Positions 46,099 to 55,780 of a DNA stretch of 64,000 nt are shown here, in pieces. The notes below the pieces were generated by a model. That model searched no databases, had not been told where the DNA came from, and saw nothing but the letters and a program-made list of their open reading frames with translations. This stretch comes from CAVUXJ01 sp963814975. Lineage in GTDB: Bacteria > Acidobacteriota > Vicinamibacteria > Vicinamibacterales > CAVVIG01. The stretch's first letter is position 1. Each line of letters opens with the position of its first letter. Made by a program: the position numbers and the translations under genes. The stretch spans positions 62,001 to 126,000 of the forward strand of contig CAWFFB010000034.1 in the NCBI GenBank assembly GCA_963814975.1. The letters run 5' to 3'.

Positions 46099-47451
46099 TC
46101 ATGGCTTCGCGGACGCGCGCGGTCGGATCAGTCGGTAGACGGGCCAGGAGATCCCGAGCAGTGCCAAAGACCGCACGCTGTTAGTGCGATCGCTAACCAA
46201 CGCAATGATCATGAACGCCAGCGAGCCTGCCAACGCGACCCCGGGCACGAATGGATAACCGGGAACTCGAAACGGCCGCGGGGCGTCAGCCGCGCGCTCC
46301 CGCGATGCGAAGAGTGCGATGAACGTCAGTCCGTAGTTGGCGACAAAGAGGAACGCCAGCATCGCCAGGACGGTATTGAACGTGTTCGTGGCGATGCACG
46401 CGAGCGCGACCAGCGTACTGGCAACAAGCGCCGGCCCCGGAGTGCCTCCCGGATTCACGCGGTGCAGGAGGGCCGGCAGCAACCGGTCACGACTCATCGC
46501 GAACGGGACACGCGCGGCCATCAATTGCAGCGCGTTGACGGCCGCTATCAGTGAGAGGAGCATCACGATCCGGATCACCATGTCCCCGGTCGGCCCGAAG
46601 AGGCGCGCCGCGACAGTCGCGGCGACGAATGGGTCACCGGCCATGTCCTGTATGGGCACCGCCCGGAGAAATGCGGCGTTCAGCAACAGGTAAATGACCA
46701 GGACGAGGAGTACGCCGCCGATCATCGCGCGCGGAATGTCGCGAGCAGGATCGCGCAGTTCCTCACCAAAGTAGATCGGACCAGTCCACCCGTCGTAGGT
46801 GTAGATCGCGGACTGCAGCGCGATGATGACCGCCCCCACAAATGCGAAACCGGTGGGCGCCGCCAGTTCAGTGACGGGTGACAACGGTTTGGACTCGATG
46901 GTCATGACGAGCGCCACGCCGGAAAGGGCTATCAGGGCGAGCGATTTCAGCAGGCTGGTGAGCTGCTGTGCCGCATCGCCGATCCGGATGCCGCGCCACT
47001 GCAACAACGCAAAGCCTACGACGACGGCTGATGCCGTCACCAACCCATGGCCAGGAATCCCCGGCATCAGGGGTCCCGCGTACTCACCCAGGACCATCGC
47101 AACCGCGGCCATGCTTCCACATGTCGCGAGCCAATCCGTCCAGCCCACGATGAAGGCGGGATATTCTCCGAGCGCGTCATGCACCAAGGGGTACAGCCCG
47201 CCGGAGCGCGGCCGCATCGCCGCCAGCTCCGCCACCGTCAGCGCACCGAGCAGCGCGTAGACCGCACCCGCGACCCAGACCGCCATGAAGAGCGGCACCG
47301 ACGGGAGCCGGGCCGCGACCTCACCCGGCGTGCGCAAGATGCCCATACCGATCGTGTTGCCCACGAGGACGGCCAGGCCGAATGCGAGTCCCAGCACCTT
47401 CAGCAGGCGTCCGGCCGGCGGTTGCCCATCGCGCGCGCTCGGGTTTCTCAA
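46099..47451 (-). CDS. Amino acid permease (APC superfamily), start codon region disrupted by an IS
   Basis: About 450 residues with 12 hydrophobic helices. APC marks: GLAFGLAVLVGNTIGMGILR in helix 1 and YDGWTGPIYFGEELRDPARD-type FGEELRDPARDIPRA in the helix 6-7 loop; helix 10-12 follow FRVPGYPFVPG. LAT-like exchangers and cationic/neutral amino-acid transporters share this. The frame is open into the adjacent IS up to 47580, but family sequence begins only near 47451. No ATG is in frame there; TTG 47451 is the only candidate inside native DNA. The IS end CGTAATGTTCC lies at 47461-47471, so the original start and promoter may be lost. Confidence 0.75.
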   Translation of the reverse strand: MRNPSARDGQPPAGRLLKVLGLAFGLAVLVGNTIGMGILRTPGEVAARLPSVPLFMAVWVAGAVYALLGALTVAELAAMRPRSGGLYPLVHDALGEYPAFIVGWTDWLATCGSMAAVAMVLGEYAGPLMPGIPGHGLVTASAVVVGFALLQWRGIRIGDAAQQLTSLLKSLALIALSGVALVMTIESKPLSPVTELAAPTGFAFVGAVIIALQSAIYTYDGWTGPIYFGEELRDPARDIPRAMIGGVLLVLVIYLLLNAAFLRAVPIQDMAGDPFVAATVAARLFGPTGDMVIRIVMLLSLIAAVNALQLMAARVPFAMSRDRLLPALLHRVNPGGTPGPALVASTLVALACIATNTFNTVLAMLAFLFVANYGLTFIALFASRERAADAPRPFRVPGYPFVPGVALAGSLAFMIIALVSDRTNSVRSLALLGISWPVYRLIRPRASAKP

Positions 47452-47460
47452 CGCGTTGAC

Positions 47461-47950
47461 CGTAATGTTCCGTTCGTGGCCCAACAACTTAGGCGGCCCG
47501 CTTGTAGTAGTTGAGAAGTCCGCCCAATCGCTGGTGCCGGCGCACCCGGCCGGCCCCGTTCGTTGCCGGCGAGCCTGCAATCAAGACGTTCCCGAGACCT
47601 TGATGATTCCGCTCGCGGTGGTAGTGCTCGACGAATTCGACGACGGCGCGCCGAAAATGGGTCTCCCCGATCGGAATCAGCCGATCGAGGCATTCTTCCT
47701 TAATCGACCGTACAAACCGCTCGGCGTATGCAAATTGGCGTTCGGGGTGCGGATCGGCGTGACGACCACCCAGACTCCCGCGTCCCGCAATACACGGTGG
47801 ACGTCTGGGCTCCATTTCGAATCGCGGTCACAGATCAGCACGTACGCCGGCCCCAGCAGCCCCTCGTCCGCGTGCGTCAATTGACGGACGACCTGGCGCA
47901 TGAACCTCCGCGCCAGCGCCTGCGGCCGGACAGCGTCACTTGCGTCCGGC
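47461..47950 (-). mobile_element. IS remnant: rve-type transposase C-terminal half, frameshifted
   Basis: CGTAATGTTCC at 47461-47471 is the element end. Inside on the minus strand the transposase runs GPAYVLICDRDSKWSPDVHR (second catalytic Asp), VVVTPIRTPNAN, then after a frameshift YAERFVRSIKEECLDRLIPI (Glu region) and HYHRERNHQGL, ending RLGGLLNYYKRAA at 47489. The N-terminal half is missing where the hicB gene begins. Confidence 0.75.
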
Positions 47951-47984
47951 AGGTCGGCCGCCGCGCGCGCCATATAATGGCCCC

Positions 47985-48197
47985 ATGGGCTTTGACGATT
48001 ACAAGGTCGTCCTTTACCGCCAAGACGATGGCTCGTGGGTCGCCGAAATCCCGGCTCTCGGAGGGTGCTACGCGCTGATGGACACGCGTGAGGCGGCGTT
48101 GGCCGAGCTTGAGCAAGTGTTTGCTTTGATCGCTCAGGAGCATCTGGACCGAGGGCAGGCCCTTCCGAAGGACACGACTGAAATCGAGCATGCCTAG
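47985..48197 (+). CDS. hicB: HicB-type antitoxin
   Basis: 70 residues from ATG 47985. YKVVLYRQDDGSWVAEIPAL and GCYALMDTREAALAELEQVF are the HicB partial RNase-H fold, including the D-G-S-W-V-A-E-I-P core. There is no C-terminal helix-turn-helix, typical of short HicB. The stop codon overlaps the start of a hicA-like frame, the expected operon layout. An IS remnant occupies the upstream side and may have taken the promoter. Confidence 0.85.
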   Translation: MGFDDYKVVLYRQDDGSWVAEIPALGGCYALMDTREAALAELEQVFALIAQEHLDRGQALPKDTTEIEHA

Positions 48198-48405
48198 CGC
48201 GACGGCGCGCGAGTTTTAACGGGCCGCGCTGGCGCTCGGTTTCGTGAGGCGCCGCCAGACTGGCAGCCACGAACGCTGGATGCACAGCGATGGACGGTCC
48301 GTGACCATCCCACTGCACGGTGGGCGTGAAATCGGTCCACCGCTGTTCTTCAAGATTCTTCGACAACTGAGTGTCTCGCTGGAGGAATTCGATCGACTGC
48401 GCTGA
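48190..48405 (+). pseudogene. hicA: HicA-type toxin gene with an internal stop at codon 10
   Basis: ATG 48190 gives PSATAREF, then TAA (48217-48219), then RAALALGFVRRRQTGSHERW, SVTIPLHGGREIGPPLFFKI and LRQLSVSLEEFDRLR to TGA 48403-48405. Apart from the one stop the whole 71-residue double-stranded-RNA-binding-like fold is intact, including the catalytic His in TGSH. No frameshift is needed. The toxin is therefore inactivated by a single nonsense change while the antitoxin stays intact, a common way for a toxin to be silenced. Confidence 0.75.
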
Positions 48406-48445
48406 CAACCTGAACTACCTCCGACATGCACGGTCTCGCCAGCCC
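48406..48445. other. Short spacer after hicA
   Basis: No feature seen. Confidence 0.3.
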
Positions 48446-48760
48446 CGTAATGTTCCACAATGCGTGCGCCCACCATCGTAACCCGAAAGGTTTGTGCCTC
48501 ACCGCTCGCTAGCGGTGCAATCGACAGCCCAAGCGAATGCCTTCTGTGAACGGCTGATCGGGACCATACGCCGGGAATGTCTGGACTGGTTGATCCCGCT
48601 CCACGAGCGACATCTTCGACGAATCCTGACCGCGTGGGTTCGCGCACTACAGTCGAGGGCGCCCGCATGCCAGCCTCGGACCGGGGATTCCCTCACCGCC
48701 GCTGATCCAGCCAGAGCCCAGCCCGCCAGCGCCACGAACAGAATCCGCAGGGGACGGTGT
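48446..48760. mobile_element. IS debris: element end plus a plus-strand rve transposase fragment
   Basis: CGTAATGTTCCACAA at 48446-48460 is an element end. On the plus strand about 48520-48650 encodes QANAFCERLIGTIRRECLDW and LIPLHERHLRRILTAWVRAL, the Glu-box region of a rve transposase related to, but distinct from, the 47.5 kb copy. Nothing complete remains. The following 48760-48972 shows no gene except the amidohydrolase ribosome-binding site. Confidence 0.6.
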
Positions 48761-48972
48761 CGATCATAGGCCGAGTTTACTCGGCCGGCCGGTCGGGTCT
48801 GTTAATGGCTCGGCCGTGTTTTCGGACAATACGGCATCGAGAAGATCCGCACCGCCCCTCGTTCCCCGTGGCAGAAAAATTGGCCCGCCTCTCTCCTTCG
48901 TTCATCCCACCCAACTCGGCCTGAGGTAAATTGAAGGGGTTCCCCGATTTCCCGCAGCAACGGAGGTGACCC

Positions 48973-50106
48973 GTGAATCGACGCGAGTTTTCCCTACTCC
49001 TTGGCGCGGCAGCGGCCCCATGGCCGCGGCGGGCATACGCACAGCAGGGCGCACAACAGGCCGCACAACAACAGCAGGCCGCGCCGGGAAACCCGACGCC
49101 TCGCCTGGATTGGCTCGCGCGGCACAAAGAACCGATTCTCGAACCAGGACTGCCGATCATCGATCCGCATCACCATTTGTGGCAGCGCCCCGGATGGCGG
49201 TACTTGCTGGAAGATCTTCTGGCGGATACCGGCAGCGGCCACAATATTGTCGCGACCGTGTACATGGAGGCGAGCTCGATGTATCGTGACCGGGGCCCGG
49301 AGGAAATGAGGCCTGTCGGCGAGGTCGAGTTCGCCAATGGCGTCGCGGCCATGTGCGGCAGCGGCGTCTTCGGCAAGACCAGGGTAGCCTCCGGTATCGT
49401 CGGGCACGCGGATCTGATGTTGGGCAGCCGTGTGGAGCCGGTCTTGACCGCGCTGATGCGGGCGGGGGGCGATCGCTTTCGCGGGATCCGCCACGGCGTC
49501 TCATGGGAGGCTGAGGCTGCCACCCTTAGACCGAATCCGCGTACCCGCGCGGGGATGCTGGCCGACAAGAAGTTCCGGGAAGGCGTAGCGGTGGTCGGCC
49601 GCCTGAACCTTTCTTACGACGTGTCGCTCTACCATACCCAGATCGGCGAAGTTGCCGACCTTGCGAGCGCGTTACCCAATACCAGAATCGTCCTCAACCA
49701 CGTCGGCGGCGTCCTTGGGTTGGGCTCTTACCGCAGCAAACAGGATGAAGTGTTTTCGCGTTGGTCATCGTCGATCAAGGCCCTCGCGGCCCGGCCCAAC
49801 GTGTACGTCAAGCTCGGCGGCCTGGGTCAAAGCTACACTGCCTTGCGCTTTGATGGGGATGCCGAACCGCCATCGTCGGAAAAGGTGGTCGCGCGATTCC
49901 GTCCTTACATCGAAGCCTGCATCGCGGGCTTCGGGGCGGCGCGCTGCATGTTTGAAAGTAATTTCCCGGTCGACAAAATCTCTTACAGCTATCACGTCTT
50001 TTGGAATGCCTGCAAGCTGATGACGAAAGGCGCCAGCAGCAGCGAGAAAGCCGACCTGTTCGCCGGCACCGCGGCGCGGTGCTACCGTCTGGAGGGAATC
50101 GTTTGA
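48973..50106 (+). CDS. Amidohydrolase-2 family metal-dependent hydrolase, Tat-type signal
   Basis: 377 residues from GTG 48973 with GGAGGTGACCC directly upstream. The N-terminus NRREFSLLLGAAAAPWPRRA is a plausible twin-arginine signal. The barrel starts with LPIIDPHHHLWQRPG (His-x-His metal ligands), then IVATVYMEASSMY, RGIRHGVSW, RIVLNHVGGVLG (His) and CMFESNFPVDK near the end, as in the amidohydrolase-2 family (decarboxylases and lactonases). Export suggests action on periplasmic small molecules. Solitary gene between IS remnants. Confidence 0.85.
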   Translation: MNRREFSLLLGAAAAPWPRRAYAQQGAQQAAQQQQAAPGNPTPRLDWLARHKEPILEPGLPIIDPHHHLWQRPGWRYLLEDLLADTGSGHNIVATVYMEASSMYRDRGPEEMRPVGEVEFANGVAAMCGSGVFGKTRVASGIVGHADLMLGSRVEPVLTALMRAGGDRFRGIRHGVSWEAEAATLRPNPRTRAGMLADKKFREGVAVVGRLNLSYDVSLYHTQIGEVADLASALPNTRIVLNHVGGVLGLGSYRSKQDEVFSRWSSSIKALAARPNVYVKLGGLGQSYTALRFDGDAEPPSSEKVVARFRPYIEACIAGFGAARCMFESNFPVDKISYSYHVFWNACKLMTKGASSSEKADLFAGTAARCYRLEGIV

Positions 50107-50154
50107 CGAATCTCAAACCCGTGGATGTGGCTATTGTCGGCGGAGGCTGGAGCG

Positions 50155-50334
50155 CGTAATGTTCCAGAACTCCGCCGAGCCTATCAGGCCGCCCGCCCAT
50201 GGAAATTGAGCAGCCCGCCCCGCCGCGGCCGTCGCCGCACGCGGCTCGCGTCCTGTCCGATAACTGTGCTTTGCGTCTAGGCCGCTCGGTAGGAGTAACT
50301 CAGTAGGCCACCGAGGCGCTGACGTTTCTGGATG
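50155..50334 (-). mobile_element. Two stacked IS 3'-end remnants
   Basis: CGTAATGTTCCAGAAC at 50155-50170 starts the first; its minus-strand transposase tail reads RRGGLLNFHGRAA with stop at 50182-50184. A second tail, QRLGGLLSYSYRAA, lies at about 50280-50330. Each keeps less than 100 bases of an element. They abut the IS481-like element. Confidence 0.6.
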
Positions 50335-51620
50335 GTACCTGTCGGTGGCGAATTGCCAATCGTGCCGCAAACACGCCTGAACGGAACCCGTCATTGCGGT
50401 GATCCGGCCCGGGCCAAAATCCGTTCCACGCTGATGTTTCAGTCCGGGACAAGGGCCCGCGTGGCGTCCAATCGGTCGACACCTCGCGAGGTACCGACTT
50501 GCCTCTGAGCCGGCGTCGCACGCGCGGTCATGCCGCGATCGGCGTCTGATACAGCCCACGACAGTGGGGCTGCCAGCGATACCTACTGACACTCGCTCGC
50601 GCGCTGTCCTCGCCTGTGCGCGGTTCCGGCGTCAGCCCGCCCAGCCCCGCGTGCGTGCGATGACCGTTAAAGTATCGTTGGAACTCGAGGAGCTTCAGCT
50701 CCAAATCAGCGGCCGTCCAGAACAGCGTCCGGTCGAGACATTCGCGGCGTATCGTGCCGATCAGGCGTTCGACGAAGGGATGCGACAGCGGCACGTACGG
50801 CACCGTCTTGATGGCTTCCACGTCGAGAATTCGCAGATTCGCCTGCCATTGGTGGAAGCGGTACAGCGGATCATGGTCCGAGCTGAGGTAGGTCGGCGCC
50901 GGTTGGCGACCGATCGCTCGATTGAACATGTGGCACAGCGCGACGCCATCCACGACGCCACGGTGCACGCCAAAGCCCACGATGCGCCGCGTACAGTGGT
51001 CCATCACGACGAGCACCCAATGTGTGTGCAGGACGGCCGATTCGCACCGAAACAGATCAAGACTCCACAGACTGTCCTTCGCGTGACCAAGGACCGTGAG
51101 CCAGGACGGCCCCGCCGCGTCTGGTTTCGGCTGGTACCGAGCCGCGAGAATGCGTCGCACCACATCCTTGTTGATGGGAATACCGAAGGCCAGGGTGATC
51201 TGTTGCGCGATCCGTGGACATCCCCAGATCGGGTTCCGCTGTTTCATGTCGACGACCGCAGCGATGACCTCCTGGCTGGGTCCCTTGGGGCCAGGCTTCG
51301 TCGGCCCATTGGACGAGAAGAGCCGGCGATACTTCCGCTGGACCAACGCTCGATGAAGGCGTCAACAGCGTTGATGGTTTGACGACGATCGCGGAGCGGA
51401 TCAGCCGGCCCGGGCGCATGAAGAGCGCACATAGGCCGGCGACGACGCGATCAGAGGGACGGAGGTTGGGCGACCGTTTCCGAGACCGATTAAGGATCAG
51501 CAGCTGGTGCTTGACGAGTACGGATTCCGCCACCACGGAACGGGCGCCGCCGGGACCCGCGAGCCGAGCGACTGTCGCTAGCAGATGCAGAAAGAGGACG
51601 GCCAGATCGCGCACCGGTCG
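50335..51620 (-). mobile_element. Near-complete IS481-like element
   Basis: The minus strand encodes a transposase in two frames: an N-terminal part LATVARLAGPGGARSVVAES, KHQLLILNRSRKRSPNLRPS (51370-51614), and a C-terminal part from QRKYRRLFSSNGPTKPGPKG through WGCPRIAQQITLAFGIPINK, LWSLDLFRCESAVLHTHW (first Asp), YLSSDHDPLYRFHQW (second Asp) and SHPFVERLIGTIRRECLD (Glu) to QTPIAA at 50528. One missing base near 51354 separates them. The DDE triad is intact, so a repaired copy could be active. The left 770 bases repeat at 38865-39640. Confidence 0.8.
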
Positions 51621-51994
51621 ATCCTAGCAAGATCGCGATCCGCGCAACAAATGCTGACCGATTTTGGAATTCGCCATGCACATCCTCGAGGCTCTCGAAA
51701 GCCTCTGGACCAAGCCGCTGCTCTATTCGGTTCGCGGGTGGGAAGAGACGTCGGTCTAAACCAGAGAGCCCACCTCTGCGTTTTGGGGATGGCAGCGTGC
51801 AGCGGTGGTGAGCAAATTCACCGTTCCGTCACAACGCGTGCGAGACTGCTGGCTTCCGCGGCGTCGGCCGAGTTGTGGGACACTACGGGATGGCGCGCCT
51901 CACTCCTAGTCGGTTGTTTCCGGAATTGACTATCGACGGTCGCCGTAACTCTAACCTCGAAGTCGCTTACTTCGGCGTTACAGGGCGAGCCTGA
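51621..51994. other. Intergenic stretch upstream of malQ
   Basis: About 370 bases. No supported gene; should contain the malQ promoter. Confidence 0.4.
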
Positions 51995-53518
51995 ATGCCG
52001 CGTCGCCGTACGAGCGGCATTCTGCTCCATCCGACTTCACTGCCGGGACGTTTCGGCATTGGAGATCTGGGCCCCACCGCATTCGACTTCGTCGACCTGC
52101 TCGCGTCTGGCGGCCAGCGACTGTGGCAGGTGCTGCCGCTCGGCCCGACCGGATATGGCGACTCGCCGTATCAATGTCTCTCGGCCTTCGCCGGCAATCC
52201 GCTCTTGATCAGTCTCGAACGACTCATCACAGATGGATTATTAACCGAGGCCGAGGCGCGCACCCAGGAGGTTCCGGTCGGACCTGTCGACTTCCCCACC
52301 GTCATCGGCCAGCGCCGAGCGTTGTGGCACCGCGTCTTCGATCGCTTCGAAGCGACCGGCAACCCGGAGATGCGTGCTCGATTCGACCGCTTCTGTATGG
52401 CACAAGCGAGCTGGTTGAATGATTTCGCGCTGTTTGCCGCTATCAAGGATGCGCAAGGTCAGACTGCATGGACGATGTGGGACAAGGACATCGCCAGGCG
52501 AGAGCCATGGGCCCTGGCACGCTGGTCGGCTCGCTGTGCTCGCGAAGCCCGAGTCCACAAGCTGACCCAGTTTCTGTTCTTCGAGCAGTGGGAGCGCCTG
52601 CGTCGGGCCTGCCATGCCCGCTCAATTGCCATCATGGGTGACCTGCCGATCTTCGTCGCCCACGACAGCGCCGATGTGTGGGCACGGCCGGAGCTGTTCC
52701 GCCTTGACACCGAAGGCCGGCCGACTGTTCTAACAGGAGTTCCACCCGACTACTTCAGCGGGACCGGACAATTGTGGGGTAACCCACATTACCGATGGGA
52801 CTCGCTCGGGCAAACTGGATACAGATGGTGGGTCGATCGCTTCCGTGCGCTGCTCGCACTCGTCGACCTCGTGCGTATCGATCACTTCCGCGGGTTCGAG
52901 GCGTCGTGGGAAGTACCGGGCGACGCCACGACTGCCCTGGTCGGCAGTTGGGTGAAGGGGCCTGGCGCCTTATTCTTTGAGGCTGTGCAATCGGCCCTGC
53001 AGACCGATCGCCTGCCGTTTGTGGCTGAGAATCTCGGTGTGATCACGCCCGAAGTGGAAGCACTGCGCCAACGGCTGGGCCTTCCAGGAATGGCGATCCT
53101 CCAGTTCGCGTTCGGCAGCGACCCTCAGGCCCCAAGTTTCAGACCGCACAACCACTCCCGCGACCTGGTGGTTTACACCGGGACACACGACAACGACACG
53201 ACGGTGGGATGGTGGACCAGTACGATCGGTCATAGCACACGATCACCCGTTGAGGTCGAGACGGAGCGCGCATACGCTCGCCGCTATCTGTCCTTGGAAG
53301 GACGAGAGGTCCACTGGGAATTGATCCGCGCGGCGCTGGCCTCGGTCGCCGATACCGCGGTCGTACCAGCGCAAGACCTTCTCGGGCTTGGCAGCGAGGC
53401 GCGCATGAATCGACCCGGCACGGATGCTGGCAATTGGCGATGGAGGCTTCTTCCAGCCCAGCTCTCCCGCGAGGTGCAAAAGCTTAGGATCCTGACTGAG
53501 ACATACGATCGGACTTAA
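51995..53518 (+). CDS. malQ: 4-alpha-glucanotransferase (amylomaltase)
   Basis: 507 residues from ATG 51995. GH77 motifs are all present: GILLHPTSLPGRFGIGDLGP, LWQVLPLGPTGYGDSPYQCL, DLVRIDHFRGFEASW (nucleophile Asp), FVAENLGVITPEVEALRQRL (acid/base Glu) and YTGTHDNDTTVGWW (third Asp). It moves maltosyl units between alpha-1,4-glucans in the cytoplasm, lengthening short maltodextrins. Ribosome-binding site is weak (GGGCGAG). treS lies 600 bases downstream on the same strand. Confidence 0.93.
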   Translation: MPRRRTSGILLHPTSLPGRFGIGDLGPTAFDFVDLLASGGQRLWQVLPLGPTGYGDSPYQCLSAFAGNPLLISLERLITDGLLTEAEARTQEVPVGPVDFPTVIGQRRALWHRVFDRFEATGNPEMRARFDRFCMAQASWLNDFALFAAIKDAQGQTAWTMWDKDIARREPWALARWSARCAREARVHKLTQFLFFEQWERLRRACHARSIAIMGDLPIFVAHDSADVWARPELFRLDTEGRPTVLTGVPPDYFSGTGQLWGNPHYRWDSLGQTGYRWWVDRFRALLALVDLVRIDHFRGFEASWEVPGDATTALVGSWVKGPGALFFEAVQSALQTDRLPFVAENLGVITPEVEALRQRLGLPGMAILQFAFGSDPQAPSFRPHNHSRDLVVYTGTHDNDTTVGWWTSTIGHSTRSPVEVETERAYARRYLSLEGREVHWELIRAALASVADTAVVPAQDLLGLGSEARMNRPGTDAGNWRWRLLPAQLSREVQKLRILTETYDRT

Positions 53519-54121
53519 ATTGCCCACAGTTGCCGTTAGCTGAGGGGTTGTCAAATCTAGCAAAATGTCGCGGGACTCAACGGGTTGTGGTTCTGTCAAG
53601 ACCAAAGCGCTACGCAACGGGCTCGGGTATTGGGCGCGCAGCCCCGCACCTTGACAAGGTGGGGCCTTCTGAACCCCACTTCTTTCTCTCGCCAGGCACT
53701 GTCCTGCTGTCCTCACAACACACGAGGCTCGGACCTTATGTGAGCCAAGACCGTGCGGATCGGGTCACCTCGGCATTGGCTTGACCACGAGTGGACAAGG
53801 GCGACAACCTCAGTGTCGGCCAGCAGGCACGACGGCGGCGCTTGACTCAGACCGCTGGACGGCGAAGCGTCATGATCCGCGGGCAGTTCGGGCTCCTGGT
53901 AGGGATATAGCGGCCATGGAGCCAGCAGCCCCGTGTCGACCTCGTAGTCACAGAAGGCGCGGTCAGCCAGTGATCTCGAATCCGGCCGAGCTGAACCCCG
54001 TCCATGGCGATCGAGCCGATCGAACCCAACGCCGGACACTCGATGATGGCCAGTCGGATGGGAGGATGCCGCCACGCCTCGTGATACCCTGCCCCAAAGC
54101 TCCAGCCCAGAAAGCGAACGC
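53519..54121. other. Intergenic stretch between malQ and treS
   Basis: About 600 bases. Open frames here lack ribosome-binding sites or family signatures. Nothing recognisable seen. Confidence 0.4.
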
Positions 54122-55780
54122 ATGAGACGAATGGGGACCACGAACGATCCGCTGTGGTACAAGGACGCCATCATCTACGAGCTGCCCGTCAAGTCGTTCT
54201 GCGACGGCAACGCGGACGGCGTCGGCGATTTGATTGGCTTGTACGAAAAGCTAGATTACCTGCATATCCTTGGCGTGACGTGCCTCTGGCTGCTGCCGTT
54301 CTTCCCATCGCCCTTGCGGGACGACGGTTATGACATCGCCGACTACACGAGCGTGCATCCGACCTATGGGACGCTCGATGATTTCAAGAAGGTCCTCCAG
54401 GCGGCGCACGAACGCGGCATGCGGGTCGTCATAGAACTTGTCCTGAACCACACCTCCGACCAGCATCCGTGGTTTCAGCGCGCACGATCGGCCCCTGGTG
54501 GCTCACCGGAGCGCGACTACTACGTTTGGAGCGACACCGATCAAAAGTTTCCTGACGTGCGTATCATCTTCGTCGATTCGGAAAGCTCGAACTGGGCATG
54601 GGATGCGGTCGCGCAGGCGTATTACTGGCATCGGTTTTTTCATCATCAGCCGGATCTCAATTTCGACAATCCGGCCGTGCTCCGCGAGGTTCTGACCGTC
54701 CTGGACTTCTGGCTCGATCTCGGTGTCGACGGCTTCCGGCTCGACGCCGTCCCGTACCTGATCGAACGTGATGGCACAAATTGCGAGAATCTGCCAGACA
54801 CGCACGCGGTCATCAAGGCGATCCGCTCACATATCGATGCGAGGGTTCCCGGCCGGATGCTGCTAGCCGAGGCCAACCAACTCCCGGCCGACGTCTGCGC
54901 GTACTTCGGTGACGGCCACGAATGCCACATGGCGTATCACTTCCCCGTCATGCCGCGTATCTTCATGGCCCTACACTTGGAGGATCGACAGCCAATCACC
55001 GACGTGATGGAGCAGACACCGCCCATTCCTGCCAGCTGTCAGTGGGCGCTTTTTCTGCGGAACCACGACGAGCTTACGCTCGAGATGGTGACCGACGACG
55101 AGCGCGACTACATGTATCTGGCATACAGCATGGACCCGCAGGCGCGACTCAATCTCGGTATTCGGCGGCGCCTGGCGCCGCTCGTGGGCAACAGCCGGCC
55201 CCGGATAGAGCTCTTGACTGGCCTACTCTTCTCGTTCCCGGGAACGCCCATCATTTACTACGGCGACGAAATCGGCATGGGCGACAATCTGTATCTCGGC
55301 GACCGCAACGGTGTCCGAACGCCGATGCAGTGGACGGGCGATCGCAACGCCGGGTTCTCGCGTGCCGATCCCGCCCGCCTGTTTAGCCCAGTCGTCGTCG
55401 ATCCGGTGTACGGGTACCAGGCGGTGAACGTGGAAGCGCAGGAGAGCGACCGCGGATCGCTCCTCCCCTGGATGCGAAACATGATCCGGTTGCGGAAACA
55501 ATTCAAGGCCTTCGGCCGGGGGACGATGGAGTTCCTGTCGCCGCGCAACGGCAAGGTGCTCGCGTACGTTCGCCGGTACCGCGATGATGTCATTCTCTGC
55601 GTGGCCAACTTGTCCCGCACGGTGCAGCCAGCGGAACTCGACCTGCGCGCGTTCGCTGGTCTGATACCGGTGGAGATGCTGGGGTTCACGGAATTTCCGA
55701 CGATTGGGTCGAAGCCCTATTTTCTGACACTTGGGCCATACGGCTTCTACTGGTTCGAACTCCAACGTTCAGGACACTGA
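54122..55780 (+). CDS. treS: Trehalose synthase (maltose alpha-D-glucosyltransferase)
   Basis: 552 residues from ATG 54122, the standard TreS length without a fused maltokinase. WYKDAIIYELPVKSFCDGNA and DGVGDLIGLYEKLDYL open the GH13_16 barrel. Catalytic segments: GVDGFRLDAVPYL (nucleophile), RMLLAEANQLPADV (acid/base Glu), FLRNHDELTLEMV (Asp), and GLLFSFPGTPIIYYGDEIGM. It interconverts maltose and trehalose. With TreYZ, debranching enzyme and MalQ this window covers two trehalose routes. Confidence 0.92.
   Translation: MRRMGTTNDPLWYKDAIIYELPVKSFCDGNADGVGDLIGLYEKLDYLHILGVTCLWLLPFFPSPLRDDGYDIADYTSVHPTYGTLDDFKKVLQAAHERGMRVVIELVLNHTSDQHPWFQRARSAPGGSPERDYYVWSDTDQKFPDVRIIFVDSESSNWAWDAVAQAYYWHRFFHHQPDLNFDNPAVLREVLTVLDFWLDLGVDGFRLDAVPYLIERDGTNCENLPDTHAVIKAIRSHIDARVPGRMLLAEANQLPADVCAYFGDGHECHMAYHFPVMPRIFMALHLEDRQPITDVMEQTPPIPASCQWALFLRNHDELTLEMVTDDERDYMYLAYSMDPQARLNLGIRRRLAPLVGNSRPRIELLTGLLFSFPGTPIIYYGDEIGMGDNLYLGDRNGVRTPMQWTGDRNAGFSRADPARLFSPVVVDPVYGYQAVNVEAQESDRGSLLPWMRNMIRLRKQFKAFGRGTMEFLSPRNGKVLAYVRRYRDDVILCVANLSRTVQPAELDLRAFAGLIPVEMLGFTEFPTIGSKPYFLTLGPYGFYWFELQRSGH

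Noticed and set aside
47452..47580. Fused transposase-permease protein
   Set aside because: The extra N-terminal residues come from antisense reading of the IS remnant; treated as an insertion artefact, though transcription from the IS is possible.
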